Made by a program: the position numbers and the translations under genes. From contig CANMLS010000001.1 in assembly GCA_947498785.1 (NCBI GenBank), positions 186,001-250,000 on the forward strand: a stretch of 64,000 nucleotides of DNA, in the 5' to 3' direction. This stretch comes from an uncultured Aquimarina sp. (lineage in GTDB: Bacteria > Bacteroidota > Bacteroidia > Flavobacteriales > Flavobacteriaceae). The notes below the pieces were generated by a model that had not been told where the DNA came from, ran no database searches, and worked only from the letters and a program-made list of their open reading frames with translations. Positions 43,186 through 52,473 of the stretch are shown one piece after another (positions within the stretch are counted from its first letter, which is position 1; each line of letters opens with the position of its first letter).

Positions 43186-44301
43186 ATGAATCAATCAAAA
43201 CGAATAGTATCCCATACTACATTTTTATTAATATTTTCTTTTGGAATTTTTGCTTTTTATGGACAAAGCGATAAAAGATATATTAAGACCGTAAGTGGAA
43301 AACCTGTATCCATTTCACAATTAGATAATCATATTAAAAAAATAATGGATTCAATAACAATGCCAGGACTTTCTATTGCTATTATTAATAATGCTGAAGT
43401 TGTATACCATAATACTTTTGGAGTGATCAATATAAAAGGTAAATCACCTGTAACTAAAAAGACAATTTTTGAAGCTGCTTCTCTTTCAAAACCACTTTTT
43501 GCTTATTTTGTCATGAAAATGGTAGAGAAAGGAAAATTTGATTTAGATACCCCTATATATCCACATTTGAAAGAGATTTTTCCAGCTAATACTATAGATA
43601 GTGTTTCATTTGATTATTATAGGACTATTACACCTCGTATTGTACTTTCGCATGCTACGGGAATCCCAAATTGGGCAAAAGGAAAACCTATTCATATCGC
43701 TTTTAAACCAGGAACAGGGTTTTCGTACTCGGGTGAAGCATATCAACATCTTGGAGCCGCTATGGGAACAAGTTTAGGTATAGGTTGGCATAGTAAATTG
43801 GATACTTTGTTTCTAAAAGAAGTAGCTCATCCATTGAAGATGAATACCAGTTTTTATACCTGGAATGATACTATAAAAAAGTATAAAGCAAAAGGACACC
43901 AAAAAGGAAAAGTGAACCTTGAAATAGAAAAGTACAATGCTGTTGGACCGGGATATAGCCTTCATTCTGAAGCTTTGGATTATGCTCGGTTTTTGATAGA
44001 AATGATGAAACCAAAGCACTTAAAACAAGAATTAATCGATGAAATGTTGAAAGAACATACTCATTTTAAATCAGATAACAAACTTTCAAAAGAAGTAGGA
44101 CAAACAGGATGGGGGCTTGGTTTTGCACAAAAACCGACACCTAATGGATTAATGCATTTACATACAGGCAATAATCATGATTTTCAATCATATGCCATGT
44201 TTGTGCCAAAACAACAATACGGAATAGCACTATTTACAAATTCAGATACGCTACTTCCTTTAATAGAAAAAATAGGAGAATTAATAGAACAACAATTTTA
44301 A
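43186..44301 (+). CDS. Serine hydrolase of the beta-lactamase / penicillin-binding superfamily
   Basis: 371 residues with a signal peptide (IFAFYGQ). The SxxK motif is SLSK in EAASLSKPLFAYFVMKM (about residue 105); the second motif is YSGEAYQHLG; the third is HTGNNHDF near residue 325. This is the class C/esterase-like form and is not by itself evidence of antibiotic resistance. It begins about 140 bp right of the IS4 target duplication, so its promoter region seems spared. A DUF6249-like gene follows 10 bp after the stop. Confidence 0.92.
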   Translation: MNQSKRIVSHTTFLLIFSFGIFAFYGQSDKRYIKTVSGKPVSISQLDNHIKKIMDSITMPGLSIAIINNAEVVYHNTFGVINIKGKSPVTKKTIFEAASLSKPLFAYFVMKMVEKGKFDLDTPIYPHLKEIFPANTIDSVSFDYYRTITPRIVLSHATGIPNWAKGKPIHIAFKPGTGFSYSGEAYQHLGAAMGTSLGIGWHSKLDTLFLKEVAHPLKMNTSFYTWNDTIKKYKAKGHQKGKVNLEIEKYNAVGPGYSLHSEALDYARFLIEMMKPKHLKQELIDEMLKEHTHFKSDNKLSKEVGQTGWGLGFAQKPTPNGLMHLHTGNNHDFQSYAMFVPKQQYGIALFTNSDTLLPLIEKIGELIEQQF

Positions 44302-44311
44302 AGTATAAAAC

Positions 44312-44641
44312 ATGGAAAATTTAGGAGAAGCCCTAGGAGGTTTGATCATAGTAATTGGATTAGTAGTAATGGTTTTTATCATAGCCAAATACAATTATTT
44401 AATAAAAAAAGCAATGATAGAAAAAGGATTGGTCCCAGAACAGTCACAAAGTAAATTTAAATATATAGATATAGGATGTATTGTTTTTGGATTAGGAATC
44501 GGACTATTGTTTTCGTCAATTTTCACATCAATTGATTTAACAGAAGACACTACAGATTTATTGGTGTGGGGTACCATTTTAATTTTTGGTTCGGCGGGAT
44601 TAGTTGCTGCTCATTTTATAAGAAAAAGACTTGAAAGATAG
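44312..44641 (+). CDS. Small membrane protein (DUF6249-like)
   Basis: 109 residues with three helices at about 9-26, 50-70 and 82-100 (ALGGLIIVIGLVVMVFIIA; IGCIVFGLGIGLLFSSIF; LLVWGTILIFGSAGLVAA). The short family resembles DUF6249 membrane proteins that lie with ECF sigma genes in Bacteroidetes. It overlaps the following sigma-factor frame by 11 bp, so it belongs to the same transcript. Function is unknown. Confidence 0.8.
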   Translation: MENLGEALGGLIIVIGLVVMVFIIAKYNYLIKKAMIEKGLVPEQSQSKFKYIDIGCIVFGLGIGLLFSSIFTSIDLTEDTTDLLVWGTILIFGSAGLVAAHFIRKRLER

Positions 44642-45209
44642 AATAGAAGATAATGATATCCATCTAATCAAGCAGATTAAAGAAGGAGATACAACCGCTT
44701 TTAGACATTTAGTCGAAAAGTATAAGGATGTATCTCTTACTCTTGCTATATCAATATTGAAGGATCAAAGTATAGCAGAAGATGTTTTACAAGATGTATT
44801 TATTAAAGTGTATCAAAAAATAGGCACATTTAAATTTAAATCAAACTTTTCTACCTGGTTATATCGTATTGTTGTTAATACAAGTTATAATGCTTTAAAA
44901 AAACAAAGAAGTCATATAAGTATTGATAAAATTAATAGTCATGAAATAGAGGCAAATCAAAAAACAGGTGTCGAGAAACTTAAGGAAAAGGATCAAAAGA
45001 AATATATCACACTTGCTTTGGAACGCTTAACACCAGACGAAGCGTTGCTGATAAGACTTTTTTATCTTTGTGACTTAAAGATAACAGAAATAAAAGATGT
45101 TACAGGTTTTAGTGTTTCAAAAATAAAAGTAGGTTTACATAGAGGAAGAAATAATATGAATTTTATTTTAAGAAAGATATTAGAAAAAGATATAGATAGT
45201 TTGTTATGA
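44631..45209 (+). CDS. ECF-type RNA polymerase sigma factor
   Basis: 192 residues. Region 2 (about 12-80) reads IKEGDTTAFRHLVEKYKDVSLTLAISILKDQSIAEDVLQDVFIKVYQKIGTF, STWLYRIVVNTSYNAL. Region 4 (about 125-180) reads LERLTPDEALLIRLFYLCDLKITEIKDVTGFSVSKIKVGLHRGRNNM. There is no ATG before the conserved part; the only sensible start is TTG at 44631, which overlaps the end of the membrane gene by 11 bp. It is coupled (ATGA) to a two-helix membrane protein downstream, its likely anti-sigma factor. Confidence 0.92.
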   Translation: MKDRIEDNDIHLIKQIKEGDTTAFRHLVEKYKDVSLTLAISILKDQSIAEDVLQDVFIKVYQKIGTFKFKSNFSTWLYRIVVNTSYNALKKQRSHISIDKINSHEIEANQKTGVEKLKEKDQKKYITLALERLTPDEALLIRLFYLCDLKITEIKDVTGFSVSKIKVGLHRGRNNMNFILRKILEKDIDSLL

Positions 45210-45544
45210 ATGATAAGTTAACTCAGGATTTGGTAAAGAAAAGTATGATTCATACTTCAGATGATTTTACAGACTTATTGATGAATAAGATTGAAGAGAA
45301 AAACAAGCAGGAAATAAAAGTTGTTTTTCCTGTAAAGAAGCTTCTTTTTGGAATAGCTACAAGTTTAATTATAATAAGCTTCGGTGCATTTAAGTTACTT
45401 GCCTCGTCATATCATTTATTTAGTTTAGACATACATATTTCAAAAATGCCAGTATTGATAACGATTGTTTTATTATTTCTTTTAGGAATGTATTATATTC
45501 TAAGGATGAATGAAGTGTATCGTGGTTTAAAAAATGAAATTTAA
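45206..45544 (+). CDS. Two-helix membrane protein, probable anti-sigma factor
   Basis: 112 residues: a polar N-terminal segment of about 45 residues (LTQDLVKKSMIHTSDDFTDLLMNKIEEKNKQE) that would be cytoplasmic, then helices at about 46-66 and 82-99. The start overlaps the sigma stop by four bases. No zinc motif is present. The role is inferred from coupling and topology. Confidence 0.8.
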   Translation: MNDKLTQDLVKKSMIHTSDDFTDLLMNKIEEKNKQEIKVVFPVKKLLFGIATSLIIISFGAFKLLASSYHLFSLDIHISKMPVLITIVLLFLLGMYYILRMNEVYRGLKNEI

Positions 45545-45570
45545 AAACTTTTTCATCATATTTAGATAGA

Positions 45571-46107
45571 ATGAATGCGATTCAGCAATTGAAAAATAAT
45601 CTGGAGAGAGGAGGAATTCTAACAAAATTCAAAACTCTAGAAAGAGAGGAGTATTTAAAAACGGCTAATAATATTAATACAAATTTGTATTTTATCTCAG
45701 AGGGAAGCCTTAGAGTTTTTTATGTTAATGATAAAGAAGAACATACTTTGTATTTGGGATATAAAAAGTCATTGATAACTGCTTTGGATTCTTTTTTTTC
45801 AAATAAAGTATCACAGTTAGAAATTCAGGCCCTTAAAAAAACAAAAGTCGATTTTATTTCCAAAGATGACTTTATGAAATTTATGATGAGTAATCCAGAG
45901 AATTTATCTTTATGGTATGCGATCTTAGAAGAACTTATTTATTTACAAACCGAAAGAGAAATTGATCTTTTAATTTCATCTCCGGCAGAACGATATCAAA
46001 GAGTTTTACAAAGAAGACCAGAGTTATTTCAGGAAATTCCGCACAAGTATATTGCTTCATATCTAAGAATGGCCCCAGAAACACTATCCAGAATTAAGAG
46101 ATGTTGA
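45571..46107 (+). CDS. Crp/Fnr-family transcriptional regulator
   Basis: 178 residues. A cyclic-nucleotide-binding-like beta roll at about 20-100 (LYFISEGSLRVFYVNDKEEHTLYLGYKKS) is followed by a long helix (NLSLWYAILEELIYLQTEREIDLLISSPAERYQRVLQRRPEL) and an HTH ending in PHKYIASYLRMAPETLSRIKRC. The phosphate-binding motif of true cAMP binders is absent, as is usual for this Bacteroidetes subgroup. It lies 26 bp after the anti-sigma gene and may be in the same transcript. Confidence 0.9.
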   Translation: MNAIQQLKNNLERGGILTKFKTLEREEYLKTANNINTNLYFISEGSLRVFYVNDKEEHTLYLGYKKSLITALDSFFSNKVSQLEIQALKKTKVDFISKDDFMKFMMSNPENLSLWYAILEELIYLQTEREIDLLISSPAERYQRVLQRRPELFQEIPHKYIASYLRMAPETLSRIKRC

Positions 46108-46183
46108 TTTCAATCAATTTTTATACGCTTATTATGTGGTTATTTTGTAGCTATTCCAATACCAAATAATAATTCTTTAGCAG

Positions 46184-46705
46184 ATGAATAAGTATATAGT
46201 AAAAATGTTAAGTGTAAATGATAACAATGCATTCTTTCAGTTAATTAACACTAATAGAGAGCGATTAGAAGATTTCTTTGCAGGAACAGTTTTACGTACT
46301 AAAACCATAGCAGATACAATCAATTATTGTGAAGAAATAGAGCAAAAAATTAACGAAAAGTCTTACTTTCCATACCTTATACTTGAAAAAGAATCAAACG
46401 TGATTGTAGGCTTTATTGATGTTAAAAATATTGATTGGAATATTCCAAAAGCAGAATTAGGAGCTTTTATCGACTCAAAACATGAAGGAAAAGGAATCAT
46501 TACAACTACAATGGCTTCTTTAATTGATGATATTGTAAATGAACATCATTTTAAGAAATTATTGTGTAGAATTTCTAGCAGAAATACAAGAAGTATTAAA
46601 GTAGCACTAAATAGCGGTTTTGAATTAGAGGGAACTATACGATGTGATTATAAAACTACTAAAGGCGAAATTGTAGACTTAAATTATTACGGTAAAATCT
46701 TTTAA
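46184..46705 (+). CDS. GNAT-family N-acetyltransferase (RimJ/RimL-like)
   Basis: 173 residues. The acetyl-CoA fold is visible as VIVGFIDVKNIDWNIPKAELGAFIDSKHEGKGIITTTMASLIDDIV, with the pyrophosphate loop around HEGKGIIT, and FKKLLCRISSRNTRSIKVALNSGFELEGTIRCDYKT, the RimJ/RimL pattern. The target could be a protein N-terminus or a small amine. It stands alone in a 76-bp-bounded slot. Confidence 0.92.
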   Translation: MNKYIVKMLSVNDNNAFFQLINTNRERLEDFFAGTVLRTKTIADTINYCEEIEQKINEKSYFPYLILEKESNVIVGFIDVKNIDWNIPKAELGAFIDSKHEGKGIITTTMASLIDDIVNEHHFKKLLCRISSRNTRSIKVALNSGFELEGTIRCDYKTTKGEIVDLNYYGKIF

Positions 46706-46749
46706 TATATTGAGTTTTAAATTCGAGTAGTCTTTCCATTTTATACCTC

Positions 46750-46757
46750 TATCTTTG
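46750..46757 (+). promoter_or_regulatory. Putative -7 element of the DEAD-box helicase gene
   Basis: TATCTTTG fits TAnnTTTG exactly and lies 14 bp before the ATG, so the leader would be very short. Confidence 0.45.
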
Positions 46758-46771
46758 CCAAAATTCATTTT

Positions 46772-48115
46772 ATGTCAATACAGTTTTCCGATTTAGGTAT
46801 TATAGCTCCTTTACAAAAAAGTTTAGAAGATTTAAATATTTCTACACCAACCAATATTCAAAAAAAATCAATTCCTGTCTTATTACAAAAAAAGGATGAT
46901 TTTGTTGGTTTGGCAAAAACCGGAACAGGAAAAACTGCAGCTTTTGGATTACCATTATTGCAATTGATAGATACTGATAATCCAAATATACAGGCGGTAA
47001 TATTAGCTCCTACCAGAGAGCTCGGGCATCAGATTTATAATAATTTAATGTCTTTTGCAACCTACTTACCTAACATCTCAATTGCTGAGATTTGTGGAGG
47101 AATTCCGATTAAACCACAAATAGAACGATTAACAAAAGTGACTCATATAGTGGTTGCTACTCCTGGACGTTTAATAGATTTAATTAAAAGGAATAAGATT
47201 GACATAAAAAGTGCTAATTACCTAATTCTTGATGAAGCAGATGAAATGGTGAGCTCTCTAAAAGATGGTTTAGATGAAATAGTCTTAGCATTACCAAAAA
47301 AAAAGAGAACCATTCTTTTTACAGCTACAATGCCGGGAACTATAAAACAGATGGTGCAAAACTATATGTCAAAACATGTCATACATGAAAGTGCTGATAT
47401 GGAAAAAGTAGGTCATCAAGGTATAGATCATAAGTATGTAGTTGTCGAACCTATAGAAAAATTAGATGTTTTAATGCATTTTCTAACATCAAAAGAAGGG
47501 GAGAGAGGTATCATTTTTTGTAAAACAAAAGCTGCAGTAAATAAACTGGCCAAAAATTTGGCAATAAACAAATTCTCTTCTGGTGCTCTACACGGAAGTT
47601 TATCACAACCCATTCGTGATAGAATTATGGAACAATTTAGGGAAGGACATATACATATTCTGGTAGCCACTGATTTAGCTGCAAGAGGAATTGATGTTAA
47701 AGAAATATCCTATGTGGTTAATTATCATTTACCAGATGTATATGAGACATATGTACATCGAAGTGGAAGAACAGCAAGAGCGGGAGCAAAGGGCTTATCT
47801 CTAACTGTGTTACAAAAAGAAGAAATAGTAGATATCGCAGAGTTTTCTGATGAATTAGATATTAACTTTAGAGAATATAGTAAGGTTGATGCTCAAAGTA
47901 TTGAAGAGAACAAAGGGCTTTTATGGGCAAAGAAAATATTTAAGACCAAACCAAACCGTACTATTTCTAAAGAATATAAAGAAAAAATAAAAACTGTTTT
48001 TCATCATCTTACAAAAGAAGAGCTTATAGAAAAAATGATAGCAAACTATCATATTCAAAATATAACAAGTGCTCCTATTGAAAAGGCAGTAGTTTCCAAA
48101 AAGAAAAGAAGGTAA
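46772..48115 (+). CDS. DEAD-box ATP-dependent RNA helicase
   Basis: 447 residues with all core motifs: the Q motif (FSDLGIIAPLQKSLEDLNISTPTNIQ), AKTGTGKT (48-55), PTREL, DEAD (154-157), TAT of FTATMPG, GIIFCKTK, ATDLAARGID and HRSGRTARAG. The C-terminal tail of about 75 residues is basic and short. It resembles the cold-adapted RhlE/CsdA group. The second helicase starts 14 bp after its stop and a cold-shock gene is close by. Confidence 0.95.
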   Translation: MSIQFSDLGIIAPLQKSLEDLNISTPTNIQKKSIPVLLQKKDDFVGLAKTGTGKTAAFGLPLLQLIDTDNPNIQAVILAPTRELGHQIYNNLMSFATYLPNISIAEICGGIPIKPQIERLTKVTHIVVATPGRLIDLIKRNKIDIKSANYLILDEADEMVSSLKDGLDEIVLALPKKKRTILFTATMPGTIKQMVQNYMSKHVIHESADMEKVGHQGIDHKYVVVEPIEKLDVLMHFLTSKEGERGIIFCKTKAAVNKLAKNLAINKFSSGALHGSLSQPIRDRIMEQFREGHIHILVATDLAARGIDVKEISYVVNYHLPDVYETYVHRSGRTARAGAKGLSLTVLQKEEIVDIAEFSDELDINFREYSKVDAQSIEENKGLLWAKKIFKTKPNRTISKEYKEKIKTVFHHLTKEELIEKMIANYHIQNITSAPIEKAVVSKKKRR

Positions 48116-48129
48116 CATATAGTATTGGT

Positions 48130-49443
48130 ATGACAAATAATATTAAAGCACAACGACATATTCTTGATAAATTAAATATTGAGAGTTTAAACCCAATGCA
48201 AGAAGAAGCACTCGTTGCTGTTGAACATACAGACAATACAATTATTCTATCCCCTACAGGAACTGGAAAAACTTTAGCTTTTTTATTACCCGTCATTTCA
48301 GGTATGGATCCCGATTGTTCTGACATACAAGCTTTGATTTTAGTACCATCACGAGAGTTAGCCATTCAGATAGAACAGGTGATTAGAGAAATGGGATCAG
48401 GTTTTAAGGTAAATGCTGTGTATGGTGGACGATCTATTTCTAAAGATAAAGTAGAGCTAAAACATACTCCCGCAATACTTATTGGGACACCAGGTAGAAT
48501 AGCAGACCATTTCAGTAGAGAACGTTTTTCAAAAGAAAATATAAAAACTTTGATATTAGATGAGTTTGACAAATCTCTAGAAATTGGTTTTGAGTATGAA
48601 ATGAGAGGGATTATCAATGCATTACCTAATATTAGAAAGCGTATACTCACTTCTGCAACACAAGAAATTGATATTCCGGATTTTGTACAACTAGAAAACC
48701 CTACTATTGTTAATTACCTAAAAAAAGGGGAGTCTAACTTGACTATTAAAACCATAATTTCTCCATCAAAGAATAAATTAAATACACTTGTATCGGTCCT
48801 AAATCATTTAGGTAATCAGCCAGGAATTATATTCTGTAATTTAAAAAATACCATAAAAGAAGTAAGTCACTTTTTGGATAAAAATAATATTAGTCATGGA
48901 TGCTTTTATGGAGGAATGGAACAAAAAGACAGAGAGCGTTCTTTGATCAAGTTTAGAAATGGTACACATCAAATCATTATTGCAACAGATTTGGCAGCTA
49001 GAGGAATTGATATACCAGAGATAAAGTTTATTATCCATTATCAACTTCCTTTAAAAATCGAAGAATTTACACATAGAAATGGGAGAACTGCCAGAGTAGA
49101 TGCCAAAGGAACTGCTTATGTATTGAAATGGGAAAAAGAGTATTTACCAGATTTTATTAAAAACACTGAAATAGAGTCGATCGATACTCAATCTATACAA
49201 AATCACACTCAAGATTGGCTAACGTTATTTATTTCTGGAGGTAGAAAAGATAAGATCTCAAAGGGAGATATTGCTGGTTTATTTTTTAAACAAGGAGAAA
49301 TTAATAAAGATCAATTAGGAGTTATAGAGTTAAAACAAGATTGTGCTTTTGTTGCTGTTCCAGTAGCTATTGCAAATCAACTGGTTATAAAATTAGATAA
49401 TAGTAGACTAAAAAAGAAGAAGGTAAGAATAACAATAATCTAA
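48130..49443 (+). CDS. DEAD-box-family RNA helicase with DEFD motif II
   Basis: 437 residues. Motif I is SPTGTGKT (41-48), motif II is DEFD (144-147, LILDEFDKSLEIGF) instead of DEAD, then SATQE, GIIFCNLK, ATDLAARGID and HRNGRTAR. The catalytic Asp and Glu of the Walker B are kept, so ATPase activity is possible. DEFD-type helicases form a recognised Bacteroidetes subgroup. The C-terminus (about 365-437) is an RNA-binding-like domain (SGGRKDKISKGDIAGLFFKQG). It lies in the same transcript as the helicase before it. Confidence 0.93.
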   Translation: MTNNIKAQRHILDKLNIESLNPMQEEALVAVEHTDNTIILSPTGTGKTLAFLLPVISGMDPDCSDIQALILVPSRELAIQIEQVIREMGSGFKVNAVYGGRSISKDKVELKHTPAILIGTPGRIADHFSRERFSKENIKTLILDEFDKSLEIGFEYEMRGIINALPNIRKRILTSATQEIDIPDFVQLENPTIVNYLKKGESNLTIKTIISPSKNKLNTLVSVLNHLGNQPGIIFCNLKNTIKEVSHFLDKNNISHGCFYGGMEQKDRERSLIKFRNGTHQIIIATDLAARGIDIPEIKFIIHYQLPLKIEEFTHRNGRTARVDAKGTAYVLKWEKEYLPDFIKNTEIESIDTQSIQNHTQDWLTLFISGGRKDKISKGDIAGLFFKQGEINKDQLGVIELKQDCAFVAVPVAIANQLVIKLDNSRLKKKKVRITII

Positions 49444-49637
49444 GCGATGTCCAGAATTACTGTATGATATAATCAATATTGCAATAAGCTGATACAATTT
49501 AATACTTTTATAGATTTTGTTAAGAATTAAATCACTTTTCTTCATTATTCTTTTCTAATAAGAGTATGAAAATGATAATTTTACAAAATGATTGATTTTT
49601 TTCCTCATAAAATTCTTTAAAAACCCATGAAAGGCCT

Positions 49638-49645
49638 TAATTTTA
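49638..49645 (+). promoter_or_regulatory. Putative -7 element of the second SF2 helicase
   Basis: TAATTTTA, one base off the TAnnTTTG consensus and 22 bp before the ATG; the paralogue at 11102 has TAATTTTG at nearly the same distance. Confidence 0.35.
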
Positions 49646-49667
49646 CATCCCTTAAAAAATAGAGATT

Positions 49668-51221
49668 ATGTCGGAAATAATTACTAGTTCAGAAGAGAGG
49701 AAAACGGGAAAAGAACTATACAGTTATCAAAAAGGTGCTATTAATAAGATTTTTAAAAGCTTTGAAGACGCCCCCGAAGATTACCACTTATTATATCAAT
49801 TACCAACTGGTGGTGGAAAAACAGTGATTTTTTCTGAAATAGTACGACAATATCTAAAACATCACAATAGGAAAGTACTTGTGATGACGCACCGTATCGA
49901 ATTATGTAAGCAAACTTCTAATATGCTTACTGGCTTTGGTGTTATAAATAAAGTGGTTGATAGTAAAGCCAATCTTGATGATCAGGAAGAGTATAGTTGT
50001 TTTGTGGCTATGGTAGAAACATTAAATAACCGACTTAATGAAGACAAATTAGATATTTCAGATATAGGCCTTGTTATTATTGATGAAGCACATTATAATT
50101 CTTTTACTAAATTGTTTAAATTTTTTGACAAGTCCTTTATTTTAGGAGTAACAGCAACTCCTTTGAGTTCTAACATGAAGTTACCGATGAAGGATAATTA
50201 TAATGAGCTAATTACTGGTGAAACTATAGAATCCCTTATAGAGAATGAGTTTTTGGCTCGCGCAGAAGTTTTTGCATATAATATGGGGTTAACATCATTA
50301 GAAGTTGGATCTAACGGAGATTATACTGTAAAATCATCAGAAGATTTATACACCAATAGTGATATGCTTGGGAAATTGCTAGAGGCATATAAAAAACATT
50401 CTTTAGGTAAGAAAACTTTAATTTTTAATAATGGGATTAATACTTCTTTACATGTATTCGACACCTTTAGAGCTGCAGGATACCAAATAGCTCACCTTGA
50501 TAATACAGCAACCAAAAAACAAAGAAACCAGATTCTTACCTGGTTTAAAGAAACACCAAATGCTATTTTGACTTCTGTAAGTATTTTAACAACAGGATTT
50601 GATGAGCCTACAGTAGATACCATTATCTTAAACAGAGCGACTAAATCGCTTACTTTATATTATCAAATGATCGGACGTGGTTCTCGAATTTTAAAGAATA
50701 AATCCAAATTTTCGGTTATTGATTTAGGTAATAACCTTTATCGTTTTGGTCCATGGGGTGCAGATTTGGATTGGCAGAAAATATTCAACTCTCCTAACTA
50801 TTATATGGATAGGCTTCTCAATGATGAGGAGATAGAAGGTAAATTTAAGCATGAAATGCCTGCCGAACTTAGGGCCGAGTTTGCCAATTCAGAAGAAGTA
50901 TATTTTGATATTAAAGATACATATATCGAATCAGTAAAAAAGGGACAATCTTCTAAAGTTGTTCTAGAACAATCGATAGCACAACATGCCAAAATATGTA
51001 TTGAAAACAGTGAAGATATATATGATGCACTAGGCTTAGCAAAAATGTTAGGAGAGGATATCGATCATAGAATTCAAGCTTATGCAAAATGCATCAGTAA
51101 GAGCACTTATAATTTTTTAAGCTGGTTAAAAGATGATTACAGAAAGAAGTTAAATTCTTATTTGCGTGATAATTTTGACACGTTATTTGAAGAAATTCAC
51201 GGGAGACCGCCAGAAGATTAA
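49668..51221 (+). CDS. DEAD/DEAH-box superfamily 2 helicase (paralogue of the 11-kb gene)
   Basis: 517 residues, very similar along its whole length to the gene at 11102. It shares YQLPTGGGKTVIFSEIVR (motif I at 44-52), VIIDEAHYNSF (motif II), GVTATPLSSNMKLPMKDNYN and YQMIGRGSRIL, with differences spread evenly and a ten-residue longer C-terminus (FEEIHGRPPED). The cold-shock gene follows after 94 bp, which hints at a role in RNA or DNA unwinding at low temperature. The duplicate pair is 37 kb apart, so it is not a recent tandem copy. Confidence 0.92.
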   Translation: MSEIITSSEERKTGKELYSYQKGAINKIFKSFEDAPEDYHLLYQLPTGGGKTVIFSEIVRQYLKHHNRKVLVMTHRIELCKQTSNMLTGFGVINKVVDSKANLDDQEEYSCFVAMVETLNNRLNEDKLDISDIGLVIIDEAHYNSFTKLFKFFDKSFILGVTATPLSSNMKLPMKDNYNELITGETIESLIENEFLARAEVFAYNMGLTSLEVGSNGDYTVKSSEDLYTNSDMLGKLLEAYKKHSLGKKTLIFNNGINTSLHVFDTFRAAGYQIAHLDNTATKKQRNQILTWFKETPNAILTSVSILTTGFDEPTVDTIILNRATKSLTLYYQMIGRGSRILKNKSKFSVIDLGNNLYRFGPWGADLDWQKIFNSPNYYMDRLLNDEEIEGKFKHEMPAELRAEFANSEEVYFDIKDTYIESVKKGQSSKVVLEQSIAQHAKICIENSEDIYDALGLAKMLGEDIDHRIQAYAKCISKSTYNFLSWLKDDYRKKLNSYLRDNFDTLFEEIHGRPPED

Positions 51222-51315
51222 TGGAATTGGATAGTATAATTCTTGAAACTTTGATTAAATTTATGGCATCATATTTGAATATGTTAAAACAATTATTAAA
51301 ATTAATATTATAACA

Positions 51316-51507
51316 ATGAGTAAAGGAACAGTAAAATTCTTCAATGACGCTAAAGGTTTTGGTTTTATCACTGAAGAAGGTTCAAACAAAGAACATTTTG
51401 TACACATTTCTGGATTAATAGATGAAATTCGTGAAGGCGATGAAGTTGAATTTGATCTTACAGAAGGAAAAAAAGGATTAAACGCGGTAAATGTAAAGGT
51501 TATCTAG
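51316..51507 (+). CDS. Cold-shock domain protein
   Basis: 63 residues, one cold-shock domain: KGTVKFFNDAKGFGFITEE carries RNP1 (KGFGFI) and HFVHISGL carries RNP2. Single-stranded nucleic acid chaperone. It lies directly after three helicase genes and ends at a strong hairpin, the usual neighbourhood for RNA-remodelling genes of this group. Confidence 0.96.
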   Translation: MSKGTVKFFNDAKGFGFITEEGSNKEHFVHISGLIDEIREGDEVEFDLTEGKKGLNAVNVKVI

Positions 51508-51534
51508 AATATATATACGCTGAAATTTTTATGC

Positions 51535-51575
51535 AATGCCTATCATATTATGAATTATGATAGGCATTTTTCTTT
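51535..51575 (+). terminator. Intrinsic terminator after the cold-shock gene
   Basis: A perfect 13-bp stem (51535-51547 with 51556-51568) is followed by TTTTCTTTTG. Confidence 0.88.
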
Positions 51576-51603
51576 TGATAATATTCTACATCATATAAAA
51601 GAA

Positions 51604-52473
51604 TCAAAATATCCATGTGATTAGACGGCTTTTTTTATGACCCTGAGACATTTCTATAATATCATATTGAGCTTTTATTTTGTCTAATTGTTTTTTTAAT
51701 TTAATTAGGTTTTCTTTTTTAGAAACCAAACTGGTAAAAACACCTACTTGTTTTGAAAAATGAATACTTTGTTTTATCATTCTTTTTAAAAAAAGCGCCT
51801 CACCGCCATTACACCATAGTTCATTTGCCTGCCCTCCAAAATTGAGCTCAAGATCATTTGATACTTTTAGATTCTTTAGCTTTTTAAGGGTACCTTTAGA
51901 GGCTTCTTCTTTAGAACGATGAAAAGGAGGATTGCACATTACAAAATCAAAATATTCTCCAGCTTTTATAACCCCTTCAAATATATTAGCATGATTAGGC
52001 TGATGTCGTATTTGAATAGATTTCGAAAGGTAAGGGTTCATTTCTACATTCTTATTAGCAGATGTAATTGCTATTTCATTAATATCAGCTCCAATCATTT
52101 GCCAACCATAAATTTGAGCGCCTAAAATAGGGTAGATACAGTTAGCGCCTACACCAATATCTAAACCTTTTATATGGGTATTCATTCCTTTCTGTTTTAA
52201 CACGTCTGCCAAATGATGTATATAATCAGCTCTTCCCGGAATTGGCGGACACAAAAAGCCTTTAGGAATATTCCAATCTGTTAATCTGTAATAATGCTTT
52301 AAAATAGCTCTATTTAATTCTAAAATAGCTTCAGAGTCAGAAAAATCAATAGTCATATTTCCATAAGCATTTATAAATACAAATGGTTTTAATATAGAGT
52401 GAATATGGATCAATGATGAAAAATCATAAGGTTTATTATGAATGTTATTTGGATGCACTTTGTTTTTAAACAA
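51604..52473 (-). CDS. rlmF: 23S rRNA adenine-N6 methyltransferase RlmF
   Basis: The enzyme methylates A1618 of 23S rRNA in E. coli. It shows the HPNNIHNKPYDF opening of the family, IPGRADYIHHLAD, the SAM loop GLDIGVGANCIYPI, the catalytic MCNPPFH and GGEALFLKRMI. No ATG lies near the conserved start. A TTG at 52473 gives a natural six-residue lead before HPNN; a GTG at 52560 would add 29 residues not typical of the family. The start is therefore uncertain. Confidence 0.92.
   Translation of the reverse strand: MFKNKVHPNNIHNKPYDFSSLIHIHSILKPFVFINAYGNMTIDFSDSEAILELNRAILKHYYRLTDWNIPKGFLCPPIPGRADYIHHLADVLKQKGMNTHIKGLDIGVGANCIYPILGAQIYGWQMIGADINEIAITSANKNVEMNPYLSKSIQIRHQPNHANIFEGVIKAGEYFDFVMCNPPFHRSKEEASKGTLKKLKNLKVSNDLELNFGGQANELWCNGGEALFLKRMIKQSIHFSKQVGVFTSLVSKKENLIKLKKQLDKIKAQYDIIEMSQGHKKSRLITWIF

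Noticed and set aside
43186-44301. Reading the serine hydrolase as an antibiotic-resistance beta-lactamase
   Set aside because: The SxxK, YSG and HTG motifs fit esterase or D-peptidase-like members equally well, and it sits with signalling genes.
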